From: Solirubrobacteraceae bacterium
GTDB lineage: Bacteria > Actinomycetota > Thermoleophilia > Solirubrobacterales > Solirubrobacteraceae
Reading direction: 5' to 3'
Assembly: GCA_030447785.1 (NCBI GenBank)
Contig: JAUJOF010000004.1
Location: 208,741 to 272,740 of the forward strand
Length of the DNA stretch: 64,000 nt
Of this stretch, positions 9,042 through 17,910 are shown in pieces. The stretch's first letter is position 1. Each line of letters opens with the position of its first letter. A model generated the notes under the pieces. The model did no database searches, was not told the DNA's origin, and saw only the letters and a program-made list of their open reading frames with translations. The position numbers and the translations under genes were made by a program.

Positions 9042-11621
9042 TCAGGGACCCCAGGCCACGAGGAGCTTCTTGAGCGCACTCGCGACTGCGTTGGTTGCGT
9101 CGACTTCGGGCGCCTCGTGCATGAAGTACTCGGCAATCGTGTGCGCCTCTCCGCGAAACTCGTCGTCGGGCCCGGCAACCTTGACCGCGACGTGGTCGCT
9201 GTTATGGGTGTAGGTCAGCGTGTGTACTGCGCAGCCGCGCATCTCATCTAGGCGTTCCTCGGCGTCCAGGCGCGCGTCGAGGCCACGCCAGCCGACGGTC
9301 TCGACGATCCGCTCGCTGAGGGCCGGACAGACAGCCTCGGCGAGCCCTGCGACCGCTTCCCGCTTCGCCTTGAAGTGGGCGGCGACAGCTGCCGCCAGTG
9401 GCTCGGGCTCGTCGGGAATCGGGCGCGGCCGACCAGATTGCGCCGCCCGCCGCAGCTGCTCGCGCAGGAGCTCCTGCCATGCCCGGACCACGATCCGCAG
9501 CGCGGGCGGCCGCTGTGGGTAGGCGGCAATCACGAGTGCGCGCTCGACCGCGTCCTCGAACTCCTCGACGGCCTCGCAGATGCGACCGTCCCCCTCGTGG
9601 ACCGCGACGTAGAAGCGCTGCTCGCCCGACCACTCCGTTAGCCCGAGCGGCTCGGGCAGCTGCGCCTGTGGCAGCGCAAACTCGGCCAGCAGATGCCGCA
9701 GCAGCATCTGTGCCAACTCGCGCGAGGGCTCGTGCACATCGACGTCGAGCTCGGCCGCCCGGGCGGCTGCAACGGGGTTGTCGCATAGGCGCAAGACCAG
9801 CTCGGGCGTGGCTTTCGGAGTGCCCTGAGCCACGAGGTCGGCGACCAGCTCGTAGCGCTCGTCGAGCGGCTCCGGCAGCGGCGCATGGCCGTCGATGAGG
9901 GCACGAGCAGCGAGGTAGTCGCGGAAGCCGTCGTGCAATAAGCCCAGCTGGACAGCTGCCCCACGTTCATGCACCAGGCCGATCTCGACTAGCGAAGCGA
10001 TGGCACTCTCCGCCGAAACGCCGCCGAGCTCGAAGATGCCGCTCGCGGCCAAGGCGTCGAGCGCCGCCCGCATCGAGGACCGCCACCAATACGCGTCGGC
10101 AGCGAAGCGCTCCTGGGCGACCAGCTCCAGGCAGCAGAGGCCCGCCGCGGCAAGCGCTGCGTCCGGTCGCACGACGCCGGCACGCGCCGCCAAGCCGGAG
10201 ACGAACTCGCCATAGAGCTGCTCCACAGACGCGGGGTCGCGGCCGTGGGCCAGCAGCGACAGTCCCATCCGAAACAAAAGCGGCACCTCGGTCGCGTCGC
10301 CGAGACGGTCCGCGAGCGCCCGCGCCGCCTCTGCGCCGTCCTCCATCACCGCTTCGGCCACTCGCTCGCGCGACTTCCAGTCGAGACCCCGTAGCTCGTA
10401 GATCGGGCTGTCGATCGCGCGCAACTGAGCGGTTCTACGTCCGGTGGCGATCACGCGCACGGGCCAGTCTCGGCGCAGTTCCGCCACGTCCTGCAGCAGA
10501 TCTGCCGCCTCCTCACCGGGGCGCTCGGTCACGCCGTCGAGAAGCACGACAGCGTCGCTCGACGCCAGCACGACGTCCAGGCCACGCGGTCCGATTGGCC
10601 CTTCGAGATGCGCTTCGAGCTCTTGGTGGAGCAACCGGCGGAGGCTTCCGGCGCGGTAGGCGACGAGGTCGGGCGTGATCGGCAGGAGCCCGCTCCCCGC
10701 GGCCTGGACGGCAAGTTCCTGCAGGGCCGTGCTCTTGCCCGCGCCGCCGCGGCCGACCAGCGCCGCGCCTTGGGCCTCGTCGAGCAACTCGACGACACGC
10801 TCGGCCGGCTCGGCCCGCGTCGTTTTCGCCCGCCCTTCGACGAGCAGCAGAGCCGCCTCCGGAGCAACGGGTTCCAGTCCAAGCTCGACCGCCGCGGCGT
10901 CATGCGGCTGGCCGAGCATCGTCTGCCGGTACTGTTCAGCGCGCTCACCACACCAGCCGGCCCCAGCGTCGATGCTGGCCAAGCCAACGCCGATGACCTC
11001 GGCGACCTGCGCGCGCGTCAACCGGCGTAGGTTCCGTTCCCCTTCGCCGGCGGCGGTCGCGATCAGTCGAAAGAGCCGATCGACAATCACCTGCGCGTCA
11101 TCAGCCGAGACCGGCCGGTGGCTGCCCACCAGCCGCAGCATGCGCATCTCCGCTTGAGTGAGCAGAGCCCCGAGCGGCGGGTGCTGCGCCACGACACGCA
11201 CCCGCGCAAGAAGAGCGTAGTCGTCGCCAAGGCCTCTTGTGCGTAGGTAAACCTCTTGGTCGGCGTCGAGGGCCTGACCCTCAGCCAAGCGCCGGAGCGC
11301 CATAACGAGCTTGGTCGCCGCTTGCCGGCCGAGGTGCGCGTCGGTGACGTACTCGAACTGCGCTTGCTCGCTGGCCGGCAGCTGCCGCCAGCGCCTGATC
11401 ACGTCGATGATCTCTTGGGGGCCGACCGGCGTCGCTCGCGACTTGATCTGTGCGACGCGCCGGCGAACGTCTCCGGCGCCGAGGCTCTGGAAGTCGATGA
11501 CGTCGTCATCGCCCTCGATCTCTATCCGCTCGCTGTCGGGATCGTCGAGGAGGTCGAGCGCGGCGTGCAGTGCCGCCGCATGCTGGAAGTTGAACCCACG
11601 GATTGTGTCGGGCCCGCTCAT
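9042..11621 (-). CDS. DUF4297/Cap4-like nuclease fused to NACHT-type STAND NTPase
   Basis: The 859-residue protein starts MSGPDTIRGFNFQHAAALHA; an in-frame GTG eight codons earlier is possible. Residues about 8-65 carry FQ, IEGDDDV and AQIKSR, the E-DD-QxK pattern of DUF4297/Cap4 DNA endonucleases. Residues about 285-420 form a NACHT-like NTPase with Walker A GRGGAGKST and Walker B AVVLLDG. The C-terminal 400 residues are Leu/Ala-rich and helical, probably the sensing region. Antiviral STAND proteins and bacterial NACHT proteins use this layout: sensing activates the ATPase, which unleashes the nuclease. It is shorter than Avs2-type proteins (about 1,500 residues). No canonical TPR repeats are obvious. 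Confidence 0.8.
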   Translation of the reverse strand: MSGPDTIRGFNFQHAAALHAALDLLDDPDSERIEIEGDDDVIDFQSLGAGDVRRRVAQIKSRATPVGPQEIIDVIRRWRQLPASEQAQFEYVTDAHLGRQAATKLVMALRRLAEGQALDADQEVYLRTRGLGDDYALLARVRVVAQHPPLGALLTQAEMRMLRLVGSHRPVSADDAQVIVDRLFRLIATAAGEGERNLRRLTRAQVAEVIGVGLASIDAGAGWCGERAEQYRQTMLGQPHDAAAVELGLEPVAPEAALLLVEGRAKTTRAEPAERVVELLDEAQGAALVGRGGAGKSTALQELAVQAAGSGLLPITPDLVAYRAGSLRRLLHQELEAHLEGPIGPRGLDVVLASSDAVVLLDGVTERPGEEAADLLQDVAELRRDWPVRVIATGRRTAQLRAIDSPIYELRGLDWKSRERVAEAVMEDGAEAARALADRLGDATEVPLLFRMGLSLLAHGRDPASVEQLYGEFVSGLAARAGVVRPDAALAAAGLCCLELVAQERFAADAYWWRSSMRAALDALAASGIFELGGVSAESAIASLVEIGLVHERGAAVQLGLLHDGFRDYLAARALIDGHAPLPEPLDERYELVADLVAQGTPKATPELVLRLCDNPVAAARAAELDVDVHEPSRELAQMLLRHLLAEFALPQAQLPEPLGLTEWSGEQRFYVAVHEGDGRICEAVEEFEDAVERALVIAAYPQRPPALRIVVRAWQELLREQLRRAAQSGRPRPIPDEPEPLAAAVAAHFKAKREAVAGLAEAVCPALSERIVETVGWRGLDARLDAEERLDEMRGCAVHTLTYTHNSDHVAVKVAGPDDEFRGEAHTIAEYFMHEAPEVDATNAVASALKKLLVAWGP

Positions 11622-11645
11622 CGTCGGTCGCTGGACCCTACTCAC

Positions 11646-12033
11646 CGTTCATTAGCTGGCGACCACCTCGGAGCGGCGTTAGTCGCGACGCTCTGCACTG
11701 GAAGCGCTTCCGCTGGTCGCGGAGGCTGTTGCGCAAACGTCTGGCGCGTGGCGTCTGGGTGGGAAGGGGGTAGTGAAGGCGAGGGCCAGCGCGGACGGTC
11801 TGTGGCGCCGGGGGAGGCGCTGGCGGGGGTCGGTCAGGCCGCCGGGGGCGCGTGGTGTGCCGCCCGAGTTTGAGCAGGTCGTGCGTCGCTGTGGCAGCCG
11901 CCATTTCGATCTTGCCGCAGCTCTGCCGCGGCGTAAGAAGCGGTCGATGCGGCGCTTGAACTTCGTGTCGGCGAAGACTGGTTCCCCACCACATGTGGCG
12001 TGTGAATTCAGGACGGCCGTGATCGGCGAAAGC
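11646..12033. other. Non-coding gap between the two defence operons
   Basis: These 388 bases lie upstream of the nuclease-NACHT gene and downstream of the HIT operon. Open frames exist on both strands, but their translations are Arg/Pro-rich and lack any recognisable pattern. The promoter for the nuclease-NACHT gene should be here, but I could not identify it with confidence. Confidence 0.5.
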
Positions 12034-12279
12034 TCAAGTAATGATTCGCGTGAAGCGGTCGCGCTCGACGCGTACCGGTGCCTTCGTCTCCACCCAGAGC
12101 CTCGCGCCGCATGACAGTGGGCGGTCCGGACGGTAGACGATGTCCGAGGGACCATCGATGCTGACGCGGTCAGCGAGGACGTTCTCTCGGTATGTCTTGA
12201 CGGTTATGGGTGGCTCGCGCAGGCCATGCCGGGTGTTGCTCCGAATGACGTGCTGATTCACATGTATTCGCTTCAGCAT
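12034..12279 (-). CDS. Small unrecognised protein at the end of the HIT operon
   Basis: An ATG at 12279 overlaps the HIT gene's end by seven bases and encodes 81 residues. The C-terminal half (SIDGPSDIVYRPDRPLSCGA, then RLWVETKAPVRV) has the mixed beta-strand composition of a genuine small protein rather than the Arg/Ala-rich look of spurious frames. It would be the fourth gene of the operon. No family is recognised. Confidence 0.5.
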   Translation of the reverse strand: MLKRIHVNQHVIRSNTRHGLREPPITVKTYRENVLADRVSIDGPSDIVYRPDRPLSCGARLWVETKAPVRVERDRFTRIIT

Positions 12280-12947
12280 GGGCTGATGACCGGCATCCTG
12301 GCGAACAGGTCGATGGTCGAGTGCATCCGTTCATGTGCCGGATGTGTACGCCAGTTCCATTCAGCGCCGATGGCCAGTGACTCAGCCAATACCTGCCGGA
12401 GCATCTGGGACGGGAAGCCTTTCGTTGTTGTTGCCACCAGTCGCTCTGCTGTAGGCGCTTCGTAGAGCAGGTACTCGCGCGCTGCGATGCGTTCCTGTAG
12501 CTCCTCGACGTGCGTCGGCGCAGGCTCCCAGGCCCCCATCGCGGAGATTCTGCCGATGATTGTCACGTCGGCGGGCACCAGGTGAATGTGGGCGTGATCG
12601 ATCGAGCAAGCGATGCGGTCGCCGGACAGCGAGGAGCCGTGTTCGAAACGATGGACGCCCTGGGCCGTCGTATTCGCGAGGTGCGCCTGGACCTCATCCG
12701 CCAAACGAATCACGTCGGACACCACATCGTCGTCGCCGGCAAGTGAACTCCGCAGGTGCTGCTTTGGGGACACGAGGACATGGCCGCTCGTGAGTGCTCC
12801 GATACTGGGCATGACGACGGCGTTCGCGCTTTCCGCGAGCACCGGGCGACGGAATCGCTCTTCGGGCATGAGCATCAAGACCGCATTGTGCTCCGATTCA
12901 CCGGCGATTTGGGCACAGAAGCTGCAGGGCATGGAGGCAAGTGTCAT
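12273..12947 (-). CDS. HIT-family nucleotide hydrolase/transferase
   Basis: The 224-residue protein carries the histidine triad SIDHAHIHLVPAD near residue 116, in which the middle His forms the nucleotidyl intermediate. It also has the upstream strand SGHVLVSPKQH and a FEHGSS motif. An N-terminal CSFCAQIAGE resembles the Cys pair seen in many HIT proteins. HIT enzymes hydrolyse or transfer nucleotides from dinucleoside polyphosphates, nucleotide sugars or nucleoside phosphoramidates. The start ATG overlaps the upstream AAA gene's stop (ATGA), implying coupled translation. It is 50-80 residues longer than a minimal HIT protein because of a C-terminal helical extension. Confidence 0.88.
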   Translation of the reverse strand: MTLASMPCSFCAQIAGESEHNAVLMLMPEERFRRPVLAESANAVVMPSIGALTSGHVLVSPKQHLRSSLAGDDDVVSDVIRLADEVQAHLANTTAQGVHRFEHGSSLSGDRIACSIDHAHIHLVPADVTIIGRISAMGAWEPAPTHVEELQERIAAREYLLYEAPTAERLVATTTKGFPSQMLRQVLAESLAIGAEWNWRTHPAHERMHSTIDLFARMPVISPC

Positions 12948-14926
12948 TGCAACGTCTCCAGATACGGATCGCTGGTCGTGTCGCGATCTTCTTCATATGC
13001 CGCGAAGGCCTCCGGCGTAACCGTAAGCGACGAGCTCATGGACTCGGCGACAATCACGGCATCGTCCCCGGCGGCCTTGGCGGTGGACCACGGAGCGCGC
13101 TCCCACAGTTTCTCGCTTGCGCGCTTGAGCTCCGAGCGGCCGAAGCGGCCGGTGCTTCGAACCAGCTGCTCGAACGCCGCCTCCGCGTGACGAGGCCGCG
13201 GTGGCTGGGGCTGGAAGGTCTCGAGGATCTTCGCTCGCGCGAACTCGTCAAGTGGCCCCACGGCCACACGGTGGTCAATCCGGCCGGGCCGCTTTACGGC
13301 AGCATCCATCATGCGTACGTGGTTCGTGCAGATGAAGAACAACACCTCCCCGCGATCGTGCAAGTCTTGCAGCTTTGGAAGCATGCTGGCGGTTACGAAG
13401 GCACTGATGTTCCGCGTGGGCTCGGTGCTGCCGGAGGGGCTGCGGTCGCGGAAGAGTTCGTCGCACTCGTCGAAGATGACGACGACACGGCGGAGCCGCT
13501 CGAGGCGGTCGAAGACGGACTGCGCCGAGGCCTCGATAGCTTCGAGGCCCTGCTCGATGAAGGTTCCGGGGCTGAGGAAGACTATCGGCCACTGCAGCGC
13601 GTCGGCGACCGCTTGCACGATCGTGGTCTTCGAGGTCCCGGGTGGTCCGAACAGCAGCACAGACGCCGTCTCGCCTCCCCCCGAGGGCAACTGCCTCGGG
13701 TGCGCGAGAATCGGGTCGACTATGCGCTTCGCGAGGTAGGCGTACACCGGCGATACAGCCTCTGGGTCGCTGTTCGGCGCGAGCTTCGACCAGCGCAGCC
13801 AGCTCGGCCAACGCGCTTCGGCGGGATGCTTGCTTCGGAACGTCTGCAGAATCTCGCGGTTCTGCATCTCGCGACGGAGCTCCTCCCCGGCAAGGAGAAA
13901 CTGCAGCGCGATGGCGGACGTCCACGACTCGATGCGCGGCTGCTGGTAGGGATGGTCGGACGCCCATCCCTGCAGGTCGTCGACGCGCAGCAAGGATCGC
14001 TCGGCGAAGGTGGCTGCGTGCCCGACAGCAGAGGTGATGCGGTTGATCGCGTCGTGGTGGGCGGAGGAGCTCCGGGTCAGGAGCTTAGGAAGCGTCACGG
14101 TGACGACCCAGGCGACCTCGTACGTCGAGATCTCCAGCCGGCTGGGTTCTGACTGCACCACACGGCCGAGCGGCCAGCTGCCGCCCTGGTCCTGGCCGGC
14201 GGCGGCCGCATCCAGCGCCGCAAGAGCCATCCGATCCTCGCGGGGCCCCTCAGCCGAGCTGAGCACGGCAGCGCAGAAAGCAAGCGCGACGGATTCGCCG
14301 GGGCTGATGAGGGACATGTGGTGCTTGGCGATTAGAACTCGGGCCTGCCGCTCGGCGGACGCCACGATGTTGGTTCTAAGCTTTTCCGCCTCTCCCTTGG
14401 CGGTTCCGTCGAGGTACGACTCGGCGGCTAAGAGAGCCCGCATGATGTGCTCCTGCACGAACGGGTGGACCGAGTCGAGCTGCGTCAGCGACAGACAAGC
14501 CGTGAGCGCCCGGACGGTGTCCGAGACCCTCGCCTTGGCGTCCTCGGCTGCGTCGAGCCCGGACTGGGCAACGCGGGCGATCGCCAGGGTGAGGAGCGCC
14601 AGCGTGAACGGCGGGTAGTTGAGATCCGACGCGTCAAGGGCCTCATGAGGTCCCGTGTCGACCACGACGCGCGCTGCCTCCTGCAGGCTCGTTCGAGCGG
14701 CTTCGTCGAACAATTCGGGGTTGCTTTGTGCTGCGCCGAGCATGACCTCAGTGCATCGAAAGGTCACGGTGGGGCGGATTTGCTCCGGGTTGTCAGTCGA
14801 GGCACGCAGGAACGTGTTGTCTCTCCAAAGCCACAGCACCCCCTTGGTGGCGGCCTGCGCGACCGCGGGTAGCTCCGCGAACGGCGGTTCCAGAGTGGTG
14901 TAGGCCGTTTGGTTCAATCCGTTCAT
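12944..14926 (-). CDS. AAA+ ATPase with alpha-barrel-like N-terminal domain
   Basis: The 660-residue protein has a classical AAA module at residues about 405-610: Walker A FGPPGTSKTT, Walker B VVVIFDECDE, sensor 1 FICTNH and an arginine-finger box RPGRID. This resembles FtsH/p97-type ATPases without a protease domain. The N-terminal 380 residues are all-helical and contain GQDQGGSWPLGR, reminiscent of the Q-DGGW repeats of alpha/alpha-barrel prenyltransferase or terpene-cyclase folds. It overlaps both neighbours by four bases (ATGA), so the three proteins are probably made in fixed ratio. Role in the system: energy-dependent remodelling or gating, inferred. Confidence 0.85.
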   Translation of the reverse strand: MNGLNQTAYTTLEPPFAELPAVAQAATKGVLWLWRDNTFLRASTDNPEQIRPTVTFRCTEVMLGAAQSNPELFDEAARTSLQEAARVVVDTGPHEALDASDLNYPPFTLALLTLAIARVAQSGLDAAEDAKARVSDTVRALTACLSLTQLDSVHPFVQEHIMRALLAAESYLDGTAKGEAEKLRTNIVASAERQARVLIAKHHMSLISPGESVALAFCAAVLSSAEGPREDRMALAALDAAAAGQDQGGSWPLGRVVQSEPSRLEISTYEVAWVVTVTLPKLLTRSSSAHHDAINRITSAVGHAATFAERSLLRVDDLQGWASDHPYQQPRIESWTSAIALQFLLAGEELRREMQNREILQTFRSKHPAEARWPSWLRWSKLAPNSDPEAVSPVYAYLAKRIVDPILAHPRQLPSGGGETASVLLFGPPGTSKTTIVQAVADALQWPIVFLSPGTFIEQGLEAIEASAQSVFDRLERLRRVVVIFDECDELFRDRSPSGSTEPTRNISAFVTASMLPKLQDLHDRGEVLFFICTNHVRMMDAAVKRPGRIDHRVAVGPLDEFARAKILETFQPQPPRPRHAEAAFEQLVRSTGRFGRSELKRASEKLWERAPWSTAKAAGDDAVIVAESMSSSLTVTPEAFAAYEEDRDTTSDPYLETLQ

Positions 14927-17415
14927 GTTGGCTCCACTGCCAAGCTCAACTGTCCAACAGGCATTGGCGGCTCGACCTCCTCGACTTTTATCTCGAGGCG
15001 AGATCCGATATAGGTAAAGGTGATACGTGCGTCACCGACGCGTGTATCGTATTGCCGCAAGGGGACGGCCCTCGTAAGCGGAGGTACTAGGGGTACGCGG
15101 AAGGTCATCGCGTGGTCGTTCACGCGCTCGAACTCGACGGGGGTCTCCGTCGAAGGCGGCAGCGACCTCTCTCCCGGGGAACCCGCGCCGAAGAGCGCGG
15201 ACGCCTCACGGTCGTCAGTGACTGCAGTATCGCTGACGCCCGCCGCCTCGAGGTACGCCAGCGTCGAGAACGTGCCCCGGGCCGCCGCCTTTGCTTTGCG
15301 TGTGCTGGATACCGAGGCTTCGGAGATCCGCGCGCGTGCTTGAAGTGCTGACAAGACTTCGAAGAGGTCGGCCAGTTCATCGACGAGCCTGTCGTCGTCG
15401 GCCTGCAGCACCTCGTAGGCCTCCTCCAAGAGCTTATGACGCAGGAGCGCTCCCGCCTCAGCCTCCGTTGCGTGGAAAACCCGGACGGCCGAGCCACCGC
15501 GCCGGGCGATCGCGGGTATCTCGTCTCGTACGAGCTTGTTGTAGTCGTACCGTGGCGGGTCGGGTTCGTCTGCGCCCACCGGCACGACGGTCGCACCGGC
15601 TGATCGGAGAAGGAAAAACGGGTGACCGAGCACACTGCCTTCGAAATAGATCGGAGTGCCGGCGTCGGCAGCCTTTCGGCCCACGTGGATGAGGAAGTCG
15701 GGATCCCGCCGAACCTCGACTGCGGGCATGAGGTGGACGCCGGCAATGTCGCCGGGCAAGGACGGCGGCACGTCGTCGGGACGTGAGATGGTCATGATGC
15801 GGCGTCCCGGCACCGACCGGATCGGCGCGCCGGCCGTCGGCACCTGGTGGTCCGTGAAATGCCAGGGCATCATGGCGGAGGCTCCTCGCCGGCCGTCGAT
15901 CCGCGCGAGGACCATGAGCTGGACCTCGTGCTGAAGGTGCTCGGCCAGACGCCGGGCCCAGCTGGACGCCGTCGTTACCTCCTCTCGGTTCAGGACGTGG
16001 CCCCAGTCATACGGTTCCGGGACCGACGCGAACTGCCAGCCCGTTGCAGGCTCGTAGGTCAAGCAGGTGCCCTTGTACTCCTGGCGCTCAATCAGGCGAC
16101 CCCGAACGACGTCGTGGAACCAAGTGTCGTGTGGAAGGAGACCGATGCCGTCGGGGAAGCCCCAAAGTGCGTCGACGCGGATCCGCTGTGCGCCAGGCTT
16201 GGCATGGACCATGATGCTCGCCCGAGCCGGGATGAGGTAGGCGGGCAAGAAGGCCCAGTCGTCGTCCGACAAGCCATTCCCGGCGAACGCGGTCGCCTGA
16301 GCCCGCATGAACTCCAATGCCGCGCCGGGGTCAGTCAGTGGGTCGCTCGTCGGCAAAGAGAGCGACTCCGCTCCGCTCCCGAGGCGGACGTCGCAACGGA
16401 TGACTACGGGCCAGTCTGTTGCCAAGAGTCTGGCGAGGTCCTGACGAACGCCAAGACAACTCGCCCGCTCATCGGATCGGTAGCGGGACCCTTCAAGCAG
16501 GAAGATCGTCGCAGTGGGCATCTGGAGCGCGTCGAAAGTCACCGGTCGCCGCGACTTGCACCAGTCGCTCACCGTCGACGCCTGTACCGGCTCGATGACT
16601 CTGAGGTCAAGAACGTCGGCCCTGGGCACGTATCGGGACTCTTGGCGACCGAGGTAGGCGCTTAGGGCCTGGTTTACGACCGGCGCCAGCTCGTCGCGCT
16701 GTACGACCCACACCCGTTCACCATCCCAGACCCACTCGCACAGATAGCGCGCCGTGGGCTCGGTGAAGCGGTGCGAGACGGTGCGAAGGGCGCTTGCGAC
16801 TTCTGCTTCCGACGATGCTTCCAGCGACCTTCTTGTTGTGCCGTTGCGGCTGTCGAGGGTGTAGGGGGAGCCGAAGCGCTCACCGTACGCGTCGAGGTCT
16901 TCGCCCATCCACACGGTCCGCCGCGACGTCACCCGCCGCTCGTTCGACAGATGGCCGCCGCGGACCCGGTTGACCGAGAGCTGCGCGATCGCGCATAGGC
17001 CGTCTCTGTCAACATCCGGTTGCGAAAGGACGCTGTCGATCGCGCTGCTCAGATCGGTCCAGTCCGCTGCAGCGAGGAACGACTCGTATGCGCCTCGCCG
17101 CTGATGCGAGGCCTCGGCAGGGGCGTTCGAGCGCACGAGGATCCCGTTGCTCCAGGACGCCTCGCGGCTCCGACGCAGCAACTCATGCAGGGCGCCTTGC
17201 GCCGGGGCGGCGAGTGTGGCTAAAGCTGCCGCTGCGCTGCCGGTTTGGCGCCACAAGGCTGTGAACCACGTCGGGAGCACGACGAAGGGCGGCGTCCAAT
17301 CTCGTGGAATCGCCAAGAGGCCGACGGCCTTTCCACCGATGACCTCGGGGGAGCCGCAGGCGGAGATCCCATCCCATGACGGCAGCAGCTGTGCGTCCTC
17401 AGTCATCCCTCCCAT
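14923..17415 (-). CDS. PEP-synthase/PPDK-like protein fused to MazG-type NTP pyrophosphohydrolase
   Basis: The 830-residue protein opens with IGGKAVGLL (residue 26) and LVRSNAPAEASHQRRGAYES (residue 93), the pattern of the ATP-grasp half of PEP synthase, pyruvate phosphate dikinase and rifampin phosphotransferase. Residues about 335-510 (VVIRCDVRLGSGAESLSLPT) look like a second ATP-grasp-like part. Residues about 530-615 resemble the swivelling phosphohistidine domain, with GSVLGHPFFLLRSAG placing a His where PPDK has its catalytic His. Residues 622-695 are MazG-like: YNKLVRDEIP, KLLEEAYEV and DELADLFEV supply the acidic metal ligands. Start choice is uncertain (ATG 17415 or 17406). It is the first gene of a three- or four-gene overlapping operon. 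Confidence 0.8.
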   Translation of the reverse strand: MGGMTEDAQLLPSWDGISACGSPEVIGGKAVGLLAIPRDWTPPFVVLPTWFTALWRQTGSAAAALATLAAPAQGALHELLRRSREASWSNGILVRSNAPAEASHQRRGAYESFLAAADWTDLSSAIDSVLSQPDVDRDGLCAIAQLSVNRVRGGHLSNERRVTSRRTVWMGEDLDAYGERFGSPYTLDSRNGTTRRSLEASSEAEVASALRTVSHRFTEPTARYLCEWVWDGERVWVVQRDELAPVVNQALSAYLGRQESRYVPRADVLDLRVIEPVQASTVSDWCKSRRPVTFDALQMPTATIFLLEGSRYRSDERASCLGVRQDLARLLATDWPVVIRCDVRLGSGAESLSLPTSDPLTDPGAALEFMRAQATAFAGNGLSDDDWAFLPAYLIPARASIMVHAKPGAQRIRVDALWGFPDGIGLLPHDTWFHDVVRGRLIERQEYKGTCLTYEPATGWQFASVPEPYDWGHVLNREEVTTASSWARRLAEHLQHEVQLMVLARIDGRRGASAMMPWHFTDHQVPTAGAPIRSVPGRRIMTISRPDDVPPSLPGDIAGVHLMPAVEVRRDPDFLIHVGRKAADAGTPIYFEGSVLGHPFFLLRSAGATVVPVGADEPDPPRYDYNKLVRDEIPAIARRGGSAVRVFHATEAEAGALLRHKLLEEAYEVLQADDDRLVDELADLFEVLSALQARARISEASVSSTRKAKAAARGTFSTLAYLEAAGVSDTAVTDDREASALFGAGSPGERSLPPSTETPVEFERVNDHAMTFRVPLVPPLTRAVPLRQYDTRVGDARITFTYIGSRLEIKVEEVEPPMPVGQLSLAVEPT

Positions 17416-17801
17416 AATGCATCAGCGACCGGCACCTACCCAGCTTTTTTCGGGTGCTCGGGACGCTGGCGCGCCTTCGAGCGTACCGCCGTCGAAGACT
17501 GCTGGCTGCGCCGCCCGTGACCGTAGCGGCCCGTCCCCAGGTTCGTGCTCCGCTCAGAATTTCTGACTACGACGAGGCGCCAAGCACCCAACACGGGCTT
17601 GTGCTTTCGCGTGGACGTGAGCGTGTCAGCGATCACGCCCGATAGGAGGAGCAAAACGACAGCCGGCGTCGGGAACTCCCTGCCGGAGGCTGCCAAGAGC
17701 CGCGTCCTCTCCCTCATGCCCCCATTCAATGACGCATTCAACGGTCGCGCGGGGCGGCTGCCGCTCGGCCCCGCTCCTGAGCCGGTTTTGCCGTCCTCCG
17801 C

Positions 17802-17864
17802 GTTCCCGACCACCCGCCCCCACCATGTACTTCGTAGCGATGGCGAGGTCGGGTGGTCGGGAAC
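17802..17864. repeat. Perfect 15-bp inverted repeat in the divergent intergenic region
   Basis: GTTCCCGACCACCCG (17802-17816) and its exact complement CGGGTGGTCGGGAAC (17850-17864) flank a 33-base spacer. It lies in the 495-base gap between the start of the MazG-fusion gene and the likely GTG of the replication-relaxation gene. It could be an operator, an origin or a nick region. The remainder of 17416-17910 shows no gene that I can support. Confidence 0.7.
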
Positions 17865-17910
17865 ACTCCGGAGGCAGGGTCAGGACGGGGCCGAGCGGCA
17901 GCCGAGGCAT

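Noticed and set aside
11773-12114. 113-residue plus-strand frame in the gap before the nuclease-NACHT gene
   Set aside because: It is Arg-rich with no motif or ribosome site, and it partly overlaps the small minus-strand gene, which is more protein-like.
12941-14152. Long plus-strand frame (403 residues) across the AAA gene
   Set aside because: It is antisense to the AAA ATPase. Its composition is Arg/Gly/Val-rich with no motif, while the minus-strand frame has complete Walker, sensor and arginine-finger motifs.
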